DNA of 64,000 bases, from NCBI GenBank assembly GCA_017501345.1, contig JAFVXC010000014.1, positions 1 to 64,000 on the forward strand, given 5' to 3'. The notes beneath the pieces were generated by a model. The model was not told the origin of the DNA, ran no database searches, and saw nothing but the letters and a program-made list of their open reading frames with translations. This DNA is from Clostridia bacterium. GTDB taxonomy: Bacteria; Bacillota_A; Clostridia; Oscillospirales; CAG-272. The first letter of the stretch is position 1. Each line of letters opens with the position of its first letter. This document shows, piece after piece, positions 50,901 through 59,855 of the stretch. The translations under genes and the position numbers were made by a program.

Positions 50901-52892
50901 ATGAACGGATTTCTTCCCATCAATTCATCAGAAATGCGCGAACGGGGCTGGGACAAGCCCGATTTTGTCTACGTCACGGGGGACGCATATGTCGATCATC
51001 CTTCCTTTGGCGTATCGATCATCTCGCGCGTCCTTGAGTCGAAGGGATACCGCGTAGCGATCCTTTCTCAGCCCGATTACAAGAGCTGTGACGCCTTTCG
51101 CGAATTCGGAAGGCCTCGCCTCGGCTTCCTCGTGACTGCGGGCAACATCGACTCAATGGTAGCGCACTACACCGCCGCAAAAAAGAAGCGCACCTACGAT
51201 TATTATTCTCCCGGCGGCAAAATGGGACTGCGTCCCGACCGTGCCTGCATTGTGTATGCAAACCGCATCCGTGAAGCGTACGGTGACGTGCCGATCATTC
51301 TCGGCGGACTTGAAGCGTCGCTTCGCCGCTTCGCTCATTACGATTACTGGGACGATAAGATCCGCCGTTCCCTGCTCGTCGATTCACGTGCCGATCTCCT
51401 CACCTACGGAATGGGGGAAAATATCCTCGTCCGTATCGCGGAGCTGCTTGACCGCGGCGTTCCCATAAAGAAAATCCGCGACGTGAGAGGCTCGTGCTAT
51501 CTCGCACGCGAGGGAGATCCCGTCCACTTTGACGTAGCCGCGACCTTTGACTTCAACGAGCTGAAAGCCGATAAGAAAAAATACGCCGAGGCCTTCGGCG
51601 TACAGTATAAAAATCAGGACGCGATCAGCGGTAAAGCGATCCTCGAAAAGTACGACGACCGCATCCTCGTGCAAAATCCCCCGATGCCGCCGCTCGAACG
51701 TGAGGAGCTTGACCGCGTTTACGCCCTTCCCTATATGCGGGCGGTGCATCCCTCCTATATCCCCCTCGGCGGTGTTCCGGGAATCGAGGAGGTGCGGTTC
51801 TCGGTCACGCACAATCGCGGCTGCTTCGGCGGCTGTAACTTTTGTGCACTCGCCTTCCATCAAGGGCGAACGGTTCGCTCCCGCAGCATTGAGAGCTGTG
51901 TCGAGGAGGCACGGAAGATCACCGAAATGCCAGATTTCAAGGGATACATTCACGACGTCGGAGGCCCGACTGCGAATTTCCGCTATCCCGCGTGCGAGCG
52001 GCAGCTGAAAGCAGGCGTTTGTCCAAACCGCAAGTGCCTCGCGCCTACGCCGTGCAAAAACGTCATCGCCGATCATTCGGAATACCTTGAGCTGATCGAA
52101 AGGATCGAGGCACTCCCGAGGGTAAAAAAGGTCTTTATCCGCTCGGGCATCCGATTTGACTATCTTCTCCTTGACAAGGACGACGCCTTCTTCCGAAAGC
52201 TCGTCCGCGACAACGTCTCGGGTCAGCTCAAGGTCGCACCCGAGCACTGCGCGTCGCCCGTCCTTCACTGTATGGGCAAGCCCGATTTCTCGGTCTATCA
52301 GCGCTTCCGGAAGAAATTCTTCGAGCTCACGAGGGAGGCGGGCAAGGAGCAGTATCTCGTGCCCTATCTGATGTCGAGCCACCCTGGATCGACGCTTGAG
52401 GAGGCGGTCGAGCTTGCACTATGTCTGAAGCGCGATCACTACGCACCCGAGCAGGTGCAGGACTACTACCCCACGCCCGGAACCGCCTCGACCGTGATGT
52501 ACTACACGGGCTATAATCCGCTTGATATGAAGCCCGTCTACGTTGCAACCGAATACCGCGACAAGCAGCTTCAGCGCGCTCTGCTCCAATACAATAAGCC
52601 CGAAAACGCCCCTCTCGTGAGAGAAGCGCTTCGTAAGCTCAAGAGAGAGGATCTGATCGGCTACGGGGAGGACTGCCTCGTCCGTCCCGAGGGTGGCATA
52701 CAGAAGCCAAAGAGCGCACCTCACGGCACGAACCCCCGTTCCCCGAAGGGGCAACCGTCAAAGGGGCGCGGCGGCTACGAAAATAAACCGAAAAAGACTT
52801 CTGCACGGCAAGATCGTCCGAAGGGCGGCAGCAAACGCCCTGCAGGCTGGGCAAAGCCGAAAAAGACCGCTGAAAAGCGCGGCAAGCGATAA
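50901..52892 (+). CDS. YgiQ family radical SAM protein
   Basis: A 663-residue enzyme of the YgiQ group. An N-terminal B12-binding-like domain (about 1-150) starts [34 protein letters not shown]. The radical SAM cluster motif CFGGCNFC is near residue 308, followed by [22 protein letters not shown]-like text and the [14 protein letters not shown] cysteines. The C-terminal 70 residues are low-complexity Lys, Gly and Pro. Substrate is not known for this family. It stands alone after spoVM and ends with a strong terminator. Confidence 0.94.
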   Translation: [663 protein letters not shown]

Positions 52893-52912
52893 GTAAAGCG
52901 GCAAAAATAAGT

Positions 52913-52960
52913 AAAAGCACTTATGACACGGAATTCGTGTGCCATAAGTGCTTTTTATTA
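52913..52960. terminator. Bidirectional terminator after the YgiQ-family gene
   Basis: AAAAGCACTTATG pairs with CATAAGTGCTTTT, with an inner CACG/CGTG helix, followed by TATTA. It also ends the convergent lipoprotein gene. Confidence 0.9.
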
Positions 52961-52985
52961 CGTCCGAGCAGAGAGACTGCGGACG

Positions 52986-55043
52986 TTACTCCTCGATCCT
53001 GATCGCAGCCTCGTAAAGAATTCCGCCCGCAGACAAATCGTTGTAACCAAGGTAGAAGGTGCTTCCCACAAGGCAAATGCTTTGCACGCTACCCTCCCTT
53101 TGTGCGGGAAGCGTACCGTAGCCGAGGAACGTGCCGTCGGTTTTGTAAATCGCCACAACGTTAACCGCAGACTGCGAGAAGTAAAGGTATTCGCCGTCAC
53201 ATTCCATTGCCTGCTTCGTAAAGCCCGTATTATGACCCGTATAGGTAGCGATCGTATTAAAATTCAGATCAAGCTTCGCAAAATTATAAGTGCTCGAGAT
53301 CCCCACCCAGTAGCATTCGTTCACCGCATCGTACGCAAGCGCGTAGAATTTGAAATCGAGCGTTTTTTCCTCAACCACACCGAGCGTATCGGCGTCAAGG
53401 ATCGTCAGCTTGTTGGAAGGCGATCCGTTGTGCACCATAATGATCTGATCGGTCTCCGGGTTGTACGTCATATCGTTCGTGCGTCCCGCAAGGTAGCATT
53501 TCGACGTCAGAACGATCTTGCCTGTCGCGAGGTCGATCTTATAGATCACCGTCTTGAAATCACTCGTTATATTGTTGTTCATCGCGAGATAGAGATATTC
53601 GCCATCCGAGCAGCTTCCCTGCGCCAGATGGTAGATGTTCTCGTCTGCATCCGTGTAGGTCGGAAGCGTGGTCCACTCATCCATTGTAACGTCGATCTCC
53701 GCATCCGCAATCACCGAAAGCTCAGTCTTGTAAACCATACCACCCTTTGAGGACTTGTAGTATCCAATATAGAAGTCGTCCCCGACGCGCGAAATGTTTT
53801 CAGCCTCGTACGAGGTCTTCGGAAGGGCAAGCATCCGAACGAAATTCCCCTGCTTGTCGTAGACCATAATGCTGTTTGCCTGATACTGGACGAAATAGAG
53901 ATACCGCGAATCGACCTCCAGCCCCTGCTTCACGTGTCCATTGTTCACGCCCACATAGGTGCTTCCGATCTTGTTAAAATTACGGTCGAGCTTTGCATAT
54001 TTGTAACCACTTGAGATCCCCACCCAGTAGCAGTCCTCATACGGATCGTACTTAAGTGCGTAGATCGAAAGCCCGATATCGACCGTCCTTTTATATGCCA
54101 TCGTATCGGCATCAAAAAATGAAATATTCCAACGCTCGGGCTTATTGTGCACGATAATGATCTCATCCGTGTCAGGAAGATACGCCATATCGTTTCCGTG
54201 GCAAACGAGCAGATTCTCATAGGTCGCAACGAGCTTGCCGCTCGCGATCTCATACTTCCGAACCGACGAAACCGACTGATTGCTATCACCCTTTCCGTCA
54301 TTCAAAAGCATATACAGATACGTTCCGTCGGTACATCCTCCCTGCACAACACGGCAATGCGTGGAGCCGATGTAGTGGCTTTCGATCTTAAAGACCTCGG
54401 TCATTGTAACGTCTATCGTTCCGCCCTGCGCAATATAATCACCCGGCTCGGGACCGATCGGCACCTCAGGATCGGTCACGACCTCGGATTCGGTCGTAAC
54501 CTCGGATTCGGTCGTAACCTCGGGTTCGGTCGTAGCCTCGGGTTCGGTTGTGATCTCGGGCTCGGTTGTGACCTCGGGTTCAGTCGTAACGTCAGGAATC
54601 GTCGTGACCTCGGGCTCGGTCGTTACTTCGGGAACCGTCGTCATATCGGGAATTGTCGTGACCTCCGGAATCGTCGCGTCATCGAAAGCCGTGCTCACGT
54701 CGGGAACGGTCGTTGCTGACCCCGTTCCTTCGGTCGACTCCGAATCATTCTCTCCCTCGTCGGTCGATACATCGGCCTCCGGCTCCTCGGGATCGGGTTC
54801 GTCGTCCGTCACATCGGTTGGCTCATCGGAATCTGTCACAGCGTCCGTCACATCGGTCGGCTCGTCATTCTCGAGAATGTCTGAGGATCCCACCTCAGGT
54901 GTGTCGGACGGCACGTCCTCAAGAAAAGAAGAATCCTCCGAGGATTCAGTGTCCCCTCTATCCTGCGGCAAGCAGCCTGAGAGGGAAAACGAAAGCAGGA
55001 ATGCGAGGACTGCGACAAGAAATGATTTATTACGTTCGGTCAT
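52986..55043 (-). CDS. Lipoprotein with Thr/Glu/Pro repeats and duplicated beta-propeller-like domain
   Basis: A 685-residue lipoprotein. The lipobox ends at Cys24 (SLSGC). Residues about 30-205 are an acidic stalk ending in some fifteen TTEPEV-like hexapeptides. The rest consists of two homologous halves (about 215-440 and 450-685) that share MTE.FKIESHY/ MDEWTTLPTY, GCTDGTYLYMLLND/ GSCSDGEYLYLAMNN, NDMAYLPDTDEIIIVHN/ NDMTYNPETDQIIMVHN and DCYWVGISSGYKYAKLD/ ECYWVGISSTYNFAKLD. Such repeats suggest a beta-propeller. It is probably held on the outer membrane face by lipid, with the stalk crossing the wall. Ligand unknown. Single-gene unit with its own promoter. Confidence 0.8.
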   Translation of the reverse strand: MTERNKSFLVAVLAFLLSFSLSGCLPQDRGDTESSEDSSFLEDVPSDTPEVGSSDILENDEPTDVTDAVTDSDEPTDVTDDEPDPEEPEADVSTDEGENDSESTEGTGSATTVPDVSTAFDDATIPEVTTIPDMTTVPEVTTEPEVTTIPDVTTEPEVTTEPEITTEPEATTEPEVTTESEVTTESEVVTDPEVPIGPEPGDYIAQGGTIDVTMTEVFKIESHYIGSTHCRVVQGGCTDGTYLYMLLNDGKGDSNQSVSSVRKYEIASGKLVATYENLLVCHGNDMAYLPDTDEIIIVHNKPERWNISFFDADTMAYKRTVDIGLSIYALKYDPYEDCYWVGISSGYKYAKLDRNFNKIGSTYVGVNNGHVKQGLEVDSRYLYFVQYQANSIMVYDKQGNFVRMLALPKTSYEAENISRVGDDFYIGYYKSSKGGMVYKTELSVIADAEIDVTMDEWTTLPTYTDADENIYHLAQGSCSDGEYLYLAMNNNITSDFKTVIYKIDLATGKIVLTSKCYLAGRTNDMTYNPETDQIIMVHNGSPSNKLTILDADTLGVVEEKTLDFKFYALAYDAVNECYWVGISSTYNFAKLDLNFNTIATYTGHNTGFTKQAMECDGEYLYFSQSAVNVVAIYKTDGTFLGYGTLPAQREGSVQSICLVGSTFYLGYNDLSAGGILYEAAIRIEE
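54463..54690 (-). repeat. 18-bp tandem repeats encoding TTEPEV
   Basis: About a dozen degenerate 18-bp units encode TT(E/I)P(E/D)V/(I/A)T hexapeptides in the lipoprotein stalk. Copy number is likely variable between strains. Confidence 0.8.
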
Positions 55044-55073
55044 AAGGCCTCCATATCAGCAGGATTTGTTTTC

Positions 55074-55102
55074 ATTATACACAAACCCTCGGGATTTGTC
55101 AA
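55074..55102 (-). promoter_or_regulatory. Sigma-A promoter of the repeat lipoprotein
   Basis: On the minus strand TTGACA (55097-55102), 17-bp spacer, TATAAT (55074-55079). Confidence 0.9.
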
Positions 55103-55130
55103 GTTTCAAAAAGTACAATCTCACCGAGCA

Positions 55131-55166
55131 AAAAAACGAGTCGGTGCATAACCGCAACCGACCCGA
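55131..55166 (-). terminator. Terminator after the sugar ABC ATPase
   Basis: On the minus strand CGGGTCGGT and ACCGACTCG form a stem (one mismatch), followed by TTTTTTT. Confidence 0.85.
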
Positions 55167-55182
55167 TAAAGTATATAAACCT

Positions 55183-57096
55183 TTACAGCAAAATAACGTC
55201 AAGCTCATCGTCAACATAGGTGACGCGGAACAAATCGATCCCCAGCTTCACGTTGCCCGCATCCTTACCGCCCGAGCGTGCAATCACCTTCCGTCCGTCT
55301 ACCGAAAGCACGCTGAAGCACTCCTCGCCGTAGTCCAGCGTTCCGAGCACGCTCGCTTCAATCTCTCCGACACCGAGCCGAAAAGCCTCGGGCGGGATCT
55401 CATAGCGGAGCTTTTTCCGAAGCACACCCGTCCCGACGGTCTTCAAAAGCTTTTCGAGGATCTCATCGGGGATCTCGTGCTTTACGCCCGCGATCTCAAA
55501 GCTGTAGCGAACCGTTTTACGGTGTCTCATTATACCCCGCTCATCCTGTACATCGCGTTTTACCGTGTCGCGCACGATCGATCCGTAAAGCGCACTCCGC
55601 TCGGGAAGCGCCTCTCGGATGCATACCGCTCCGTCGAAAAAGCGCACGCGCTTCCAGTCGATCGTGATTCCCCTAACATCTCCGACCTCCCCGAGATCCT
55701 CCGACGAAAACAGCGTGTAGTCCCCGATCGAAAGCCGCGAAAGCCGAACATCTCCGACCGTTGTACATTCCGAAACACAAAGCTTTCCCGTCTCTCCGCG
55801 TCTGATGGCATTGATCGGAATTTCAACCGTAAAGTGTCCCGACGGCAGCTTCGAAAGTGCATCGGGAAGCGGAAAACGCATTCCGCACAGCGTAAGCGTT
55901 TTACCGTCGACGGTACAGTCAACCGCATTCGTCTCGGGAAGCTCGGGGCGAATGGTCATTTCGGTCTCACCGTCGAAGAAATGCGCATACCGAAGGTCAA
56001 ACGTGAGGGAGATCACATCTCCCGCGCGGATCTCGCTTCCCTTTTCCGCCTCGACCTTAAAGACGATACCCGTGCACGTCTCCTTCACAGTCTCTACGTC
56101 TCCCGAAAGATCTCCATACACAAGCGCCTCATCTCCAAGCCCCTCAACGTGAGATACCGTACAGCGCATCACAATGCCGTTTTCAGGCACTTCTCCCTCG
56201 GCAAGCGGGATCAGTCGCTCGGCGCGAATGCCGAGGATGACCGCCTTATCACCTGTGAGATAGCTCGCTCTCACCTTCAGGAATGCCGAATACGGAAGCT
56301 GCCAGCGGATCCCCGCGTCGGGGATGGACAGCGCAACCTTGTCTCTCTCCCGTCTCAATACAGCATCGTAGAAATTCATCTGCGGCGTACCGATAAAGCC
56401 TGCCACAAATTTACTGTTCGGCGCGTTGTAAAGGTTTTGCGGCGTGTCGATCTGCTGGATGAAGCCGCCCTTCATTACAACAATGCGTGTGCCCATCGTC
56501 ATCGCCTCGGTCTGATCGTGCGTGACGTAGATGAAGGTCGTTTTCAGCCGCGCGTGGAGCTTACTGATCTCGCTACGCATCTGTGTGCGGAGCTTCGCGT
56601 CGAGATTCGACAACGGCTCATCGAGCAGAAAGACCTTCGGCTCTCTGACGATGGCGCGCCCGAGTGCCACACGTTGTCTTTGACCACCCGACATCTCCTT
56701 CGGCTTTTTGTCGAGATAATCGGTGATCCCGAGGATCTCCGCCGCCTCGATCACCCGCCTGTGGATCTCCTCGTTCGGGATCTTTCGGATCTTCAGCCCG
56801 AACGCCATATTCTCATACACCGATATGTGCGGATAAAGTGCGTAGTTCTGAAAGACCATCGCGATATCTCTGTCCTTCGGCTCCATATCGTTGACGAGCA
56901 TCCCGTCTATATAGATCTCCCCCGTGGAAATGTCCTCAAGCCCCGCGATCATACGAAGCGTGGTGGATTTTCCGCACCCCGACGGTCCAACGAATACGAT
57001 GAATTCCTTATCTGCGATCTCCATCGAAAAATCGCTTACCGCGCGGTTTCCGTTCGGATATACCTTATATACGTGCTTCAGACTTAAGCTTGCCAT
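55183..57096 (-). CDS. Carbohydrate ABC transporter ATPase (MsmK/UgpC type) with extra C-terminal domain
   Basis: A 637-residue ATPase. The first 235 residues are a standard MalK/MsmX domain: Walker A GPSGCGKST (38-46), signature MSGGQRQRVALGRA and Walker B VFLLDEPLSNLDAKLR. The regulatory OB/TOBE domain occupies about 236-375, where homologues end. Another 260 residues follow, apparently repeating the TOBE pattern: RYAHFFDGETEMTI near 372 is echoed by KRVRFFDGAVCI near 490. It energises the permeases encoded at 57451-59840. It is the last gene of the sugar operon, separated from the permeases by a 350-bp palindromic block. Confidence 0.9.
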   Translation of the reverse strand: MASLSLKHVYKVYPNGNRAVSDFSMEIADKEFIVFVGPSGCGKSTTLRMIAGLEDISTGEIYIDGMLVNDMEPKDRDIAMVFQNYALYPHISVYENMAFGLKIRKIPNEEIHRRVIEAAEILGITDYLDKKPKEMSGGQRQRVALGRAIVREPKVFLLDEPLSNLDAKLRTQMRSEISKLHARLKTTFIYVTHDQTEAMTMGTRIVVMKGGFIQQIDTPQNLYNAPNSKFVAGFIGTPQMNFYDAVLRRERDKVALSIPDAGIRWQLPYSAFLKVRASYLTGDKAVILGIRAERLIPLAEGEVPENGIVMRCTVSHVEGLGDEALVYGDLSGDVETVKETCTGIVFKVEAEKGSEIRAGDVISLTFDLRYAHFFDGETEMTIRPELPETNAVDCTVDGKTLTLCGMRFPLPDALSKLPSGHFTVEIPINAIRRGETGKLCVSECTTVGDVRLSRLSIGDYTLFSSEDLGEVGDVRGITIDWKRVRFFDGAVCIREALPERSALYGSIVRDTVKRDVQDERGIMRHRKTVRYSFEIAGVKHEIPDEILEKLLKTVGTGVLRKKLRYEIPPEAFRLGVGEIEASVLGTLDYGEECFSVLSVDGRKVIARSGGKDAGNVKLGIDLFRVTYVDDELDVILL

Positions 57097-57135
57097 CTTT
57101 CGTGTCCTTTGCCTTTCTGTGTTTCATATGTATAC

Positions 57136-57443
57136 AGGGGCGTTGCCCCTATACCCCACAAGGGAACTTTTCGAAAAAAGTTCCCTTGACCCTCAAAAAC
57201 TTTTGTCTAAAAAATTTCTTTTAGAAAGTTCTTGAAGATCGGGCTGTCTCATTAAGACAGCCCGTTCGAAAATGGCGGACGGGAACCCGCCATTTTCGGA
57301 AACTCGAACGTTTTTGACGCAATTTTCGAGCAAATTTTATATTGGTTTCGTGTCAAAACGACGAATCTCATTCGTCGAGTTCTATTTCGGGGGCTCGTCT
57401 CACCTTAGTGAGACAGCCCCGGAGTCCGAGGCAGAGCCTCGGA
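57136..57443. repeat. Palindrome-rich MITE-like block
   Basis: Six hairpins in 310 bp: AGGGGC/GCCCCT (57136-57150), AAGGGAACTTTT/AAAAGTTCCCTT (57160-57187), GGGCTGTCT/AGACAGCCC (57241-57263), GAAAATGGCGG/CCGCCATTTTC (57268-57297), CGACGAAT/ATTCGTCG (57359-57377) and TCCGAGGC/GCCTCGGA (57425-57443). The part from 57241 to 57419 has 16-base terminal inverted repeats (GGGCTGTCTCATTAAG and the complement of GGGCTGTCTCACTAAG, one mismatch), as in a small non-autonomous transposon. It holds no coding frame. Confidence 0.75.
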
Positions 57444-57450
57444 ATGCACG

Positions 57451-58329
57451 TCACCCCTTCACCGCGCCGCCCGTGACTCCTGCCACATAATACTTCTGAA
57501 GCAATAAAAAGAGGATCGTAACGGGGACGGCTACCACGACGCCTCCTGCACAGAATCTCGTAAAATAACCGACGATATGCTCCCTGTCAAGGAAGGTGAA
57601 CATCCCGACCGCGACGTTATAGCTCTTGCTCTCTCCAAAGGCAATGAGCGAGGCGTACATATAGTCCCCCCACGGTCCCATAAACGCCATCAGGGTGGTG
57701 TATATTACGATCGGCTTTGAGAGGGGCATAATGATCTTGTAAAAAACCGTCATACGGCTCGCTCCGTCGATCCGCGCCGCCTCGTCGAGCGCACGCGGAA
57801 CGGTGTCAAAATAGCCCTTGGCGATATAATATCCCATTCCGGACGAGCCCGTATAGACGATCATAAGACCGACGATGCTCTGCGTCAGCCCTACGAGCTT
57901 CAGGATAAAATAGACTGCGATCATCGACATAAAGCCGGGGAACATTCCGAGGATCAGAATAATATTCATCAGTCCGCGCCGACCCCTGAAGCGCATACGC
58001 GAGAGCGCGTAGCTCACCATCAGAACGAACGCCGTCTGCACTGCCGCCACAACGAGTGAAACAACGAAGGTGTTCCCAAACCACAGGGGGAAATCGGTAT
58101 CACGGAAGAGCGAGACGAAATTCTGAAGCGACCACTCGCGTGGAAGAATATAGTTCACCATACCCGTCGATTCGCCTCGGAAGGCCTGAAAAACGAGATA
58201 CACAAAGGGAATCAGCCAGACCACCGAGATCAGGATCAGAACGGTATAAACCGCGGCATTCCCCGCCCGCTCTGCATTCCGTTTGCTTCGATGTCTCCGC
58301 ACCCCCTCATAAGCACGAGCGATCGTCAT
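57451..58329 (-). CDS. Carbohydrate ABC transporter permease (MalG type)
   Basis: A 292-residue permease with six membrane helices. It begins with a basic N-terminus, then AVYTVLILISVVWLIPFVYLVFQAF. The EAA loop is DTVPRALDEAARIDGASRMTVFYKIIMPLSKP, which docks on the ATPase. The helix text with NIILILGMFPGFMSMIAVYFIL matches MalG. Together with the MalF-type protein it forms the channel for an oligosaccharide importer. It overlaps the upstream permease gene by 4 bp and ends just before the MITE-like block. Confidence 0.95.
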   Translation of the reverse strand: MTIARAYEGVRRHRSKRNAERAGNAAVYTVLILISVVWLIPFVYLVFQAFRGESTGMVNYILPREWSLQNFVSLFRDTDFPLWFGNTFVVSLVVAAVQTAFVLMVSYALSRMRFRGRRGLMNIILILGMFPGFMSMIAVYFILKLVGLTQSIVGLMIVYTGSSGMGYYIAKGYFDTVPRALDEAARIDGASRMTVFYKIIMPLSKPIVIYTTLMAFMGPWGDYMYASLIAFGESKSYNVAVGMFTFLDREHIVGYFTRFCAGGVVVAVPVTILFLLLQKYYVAGVTGGAVKG

Positions 58330-59840
58330 TGGAAATCCTCCTCGTTCTTCACAGATCCCGCATTGTTATAAACGATCAAAGAAAAGACAGCAATCACGAC
58401 AAACACGGTAATACCGATCACCGCTGCCATCTTGTAGTCGCTTGTCTGCGTCATCGTGAGCTTATAAAGCCAGGTGATGAGCAGGTCGGTGTATCCTGCG
58501 GGCGTTTCGTATTCCATCGTCGCGGGTGCACCACCCGTCAGAAGATAGATCACGTTGAAATTGTTGATATTCTGAATAAAGGACGTGATCAGATACGGCG
58601 TAGTCACGAAAAGCATATACGGAAGAGTGATCTTCATATACACGCGGAAGGGGCCCGCACCGTCGATCTTGGCGGATTCGTACAGATCCTCGGGAATATT
58701 CATCAGTATTCCCGTTGCGATCAGCATCAGATACGGCACACCCACCCAGATATTGATCAGGATGACCATCACCCGTGCGTAGGTGCCGAGCGTCAGGAAG
58801 GGGATCTTCTCGCTGATCCACCCCCACGACAGGAGCAGACCGTTCACAATACCGTCATCCGCGAACATCCGCGACACGAGCAGAAGCGATACGAACTGCG
58901 GAACGGCGATCGTAATAACGAGGATCGTTCGGAAGAGGCGCTTGAATCGAATCCCCTTTTTATTGATCATAATCGCCACGATCATACCGAGGAAATAGTT
59001 CGTAAAGGTCGCAAAAAATGCCCAAACGAGCGTCCAGATCAGGATCTGCCCGAAGGTGTAGCCGAATTTCGCTCCGCTTGCAGATTCTCCGAGACCGAGC
59101 AGCGCCTTAAAGTTATCAAGCCCCACCCAGGAAAAGAGTGCTCCCGGCGGCTGATGCTGCGCATCGTAATTCGTAAACGCAATCAGGATCATAAAAACGA
59201 TCGGCAGTACCGTAAAGATCAGAATACCCGAAAGCGGGAGCGCAAGCAGAGTTTTGTGGAACTGCCTGTCCGATAGCGCTTTGAGATCGTCGCGCAGCGT
59301 CGGAAGCGGAAGAGAAAGCTCCCGAAAGCGCTGTGATTCGATGCTCGACCTGCAATTCCGATACCAGACGTACACGAAGGAGATCACAAAAAAGACCGTA
59401 AGGAGACCGTAAAGGAGGATGAGCATACTGTTATCCACGTAACGGTTGAAGGTGAGCCCGGTCTCGGGATCGGTGTAGATCTCGGTCGCCACCCTTCCGA
59501 GATGTCTGAGATCGAGCAGATACCGAAGCCCGAACAGTGCCATATAAATGAGGAATACTGCTTCAAAGACAAGATACAGAAGTCCCCGAACGATTTGCCC
59601 CCTGAAGAGGAGACCGAATCCCATCAGAAAATAGGAGATCCGCGTTTTCGCGTCTCCGTCCCGGAAGCCCACGAAGAGCTCCGAAAAGATCCCCACAAGC
59701 CGTCGAAGCCCCGCGCCGACCGCCCTCGGGATTGTTCGGATTCCGGAAAGAAGTCTCCTCGGCAGATCCCGAACGAAGCCTCCCGTACGATAGAGAAGCC
59801 TCTCTGCGGGAGTCATTTTGAGATACGAAAGATCTGCCAT
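58326..59840 (-). CDS. Carbohydrate ABC transporter permease (MalF type), long form
   Basis: A 504-residue permease, longer than the usual 290-320. The additional N-terminal region (about 1-190) includes a basic cytoplasmic stretch and two or three membrane helices (for example LLYLVFEAVFLIYMALFGL), as in enterobacterial MalF and some Clostridia. The core permease begins near residue 195 (LLALPLSGILIFTVLPIVFM). The EAA loop reads NIPEDLYESAKIDGAGPFRVYMKITLPYM. It pairs with the MalG-type subunit and accepts sugar from the binding protein encoded 15 bp upstream. Confidence 0.94.
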   Translation of the reverse strand: MADLSYLKMTPAERLLYRTGGFVRDLPRRLLSGIRTIPRAVGAGLRRLVGIFSELFVGFRDGDAKTRISYFLMGFGLLFRGQIVRGLLYLVFEAVFLIYMALFGLRYLLDLRHLGRVATEIYTDPETGLTFNRYVDNSMLILLYGLLTVFFVISFVYVWYRNCRSSIESQRFRELSLPLPTLRDDLKALSDRQFHKTLLALPLSGILIFTVLPIVFMILIAFTNYDAQHQPPGALFSWVGLDNFKALLGLGESASGAKFGYTFGQILIWTLVWAFFATFTNYFLGMIVAIMINKKGIRFKRLFRTILVITIAVPQFVSLLLVSRMFADDGIVNGLLLSWGWISEKIPFLTLGTYARVMVILINIWVGVPYLMLIATGILMNIPEDLYESAKIDGAGPFRVYMKITLPYMLFVTTPYLITSFIQNINNFNVIYLLTGGAPATMEYETPAGYTDLLITWLYKLTMTQTSDYKMAAVIGITVFVVIAVFSLIVYNNAGSVKNEEDFQ

Positions 59841-59855
59841 AAAGCCCTCCGTCTC

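Noticed and set aside
54463..54690. Regular short repeats considered as a CRISPR array
   Set aside because: The units are 18 bp in frame with a coding region and encode TTEPEV; there are no spacers and no cas genes.
54550..57087. An 845-codon open frame on the plus strand
   Set aside because: It runs antisense through the lipoprotein stalk, a terminator and the whole sugar ABC ATPase. The minus-strand genes have promoters, lipobox or Walker motifs; the plus frame has none.
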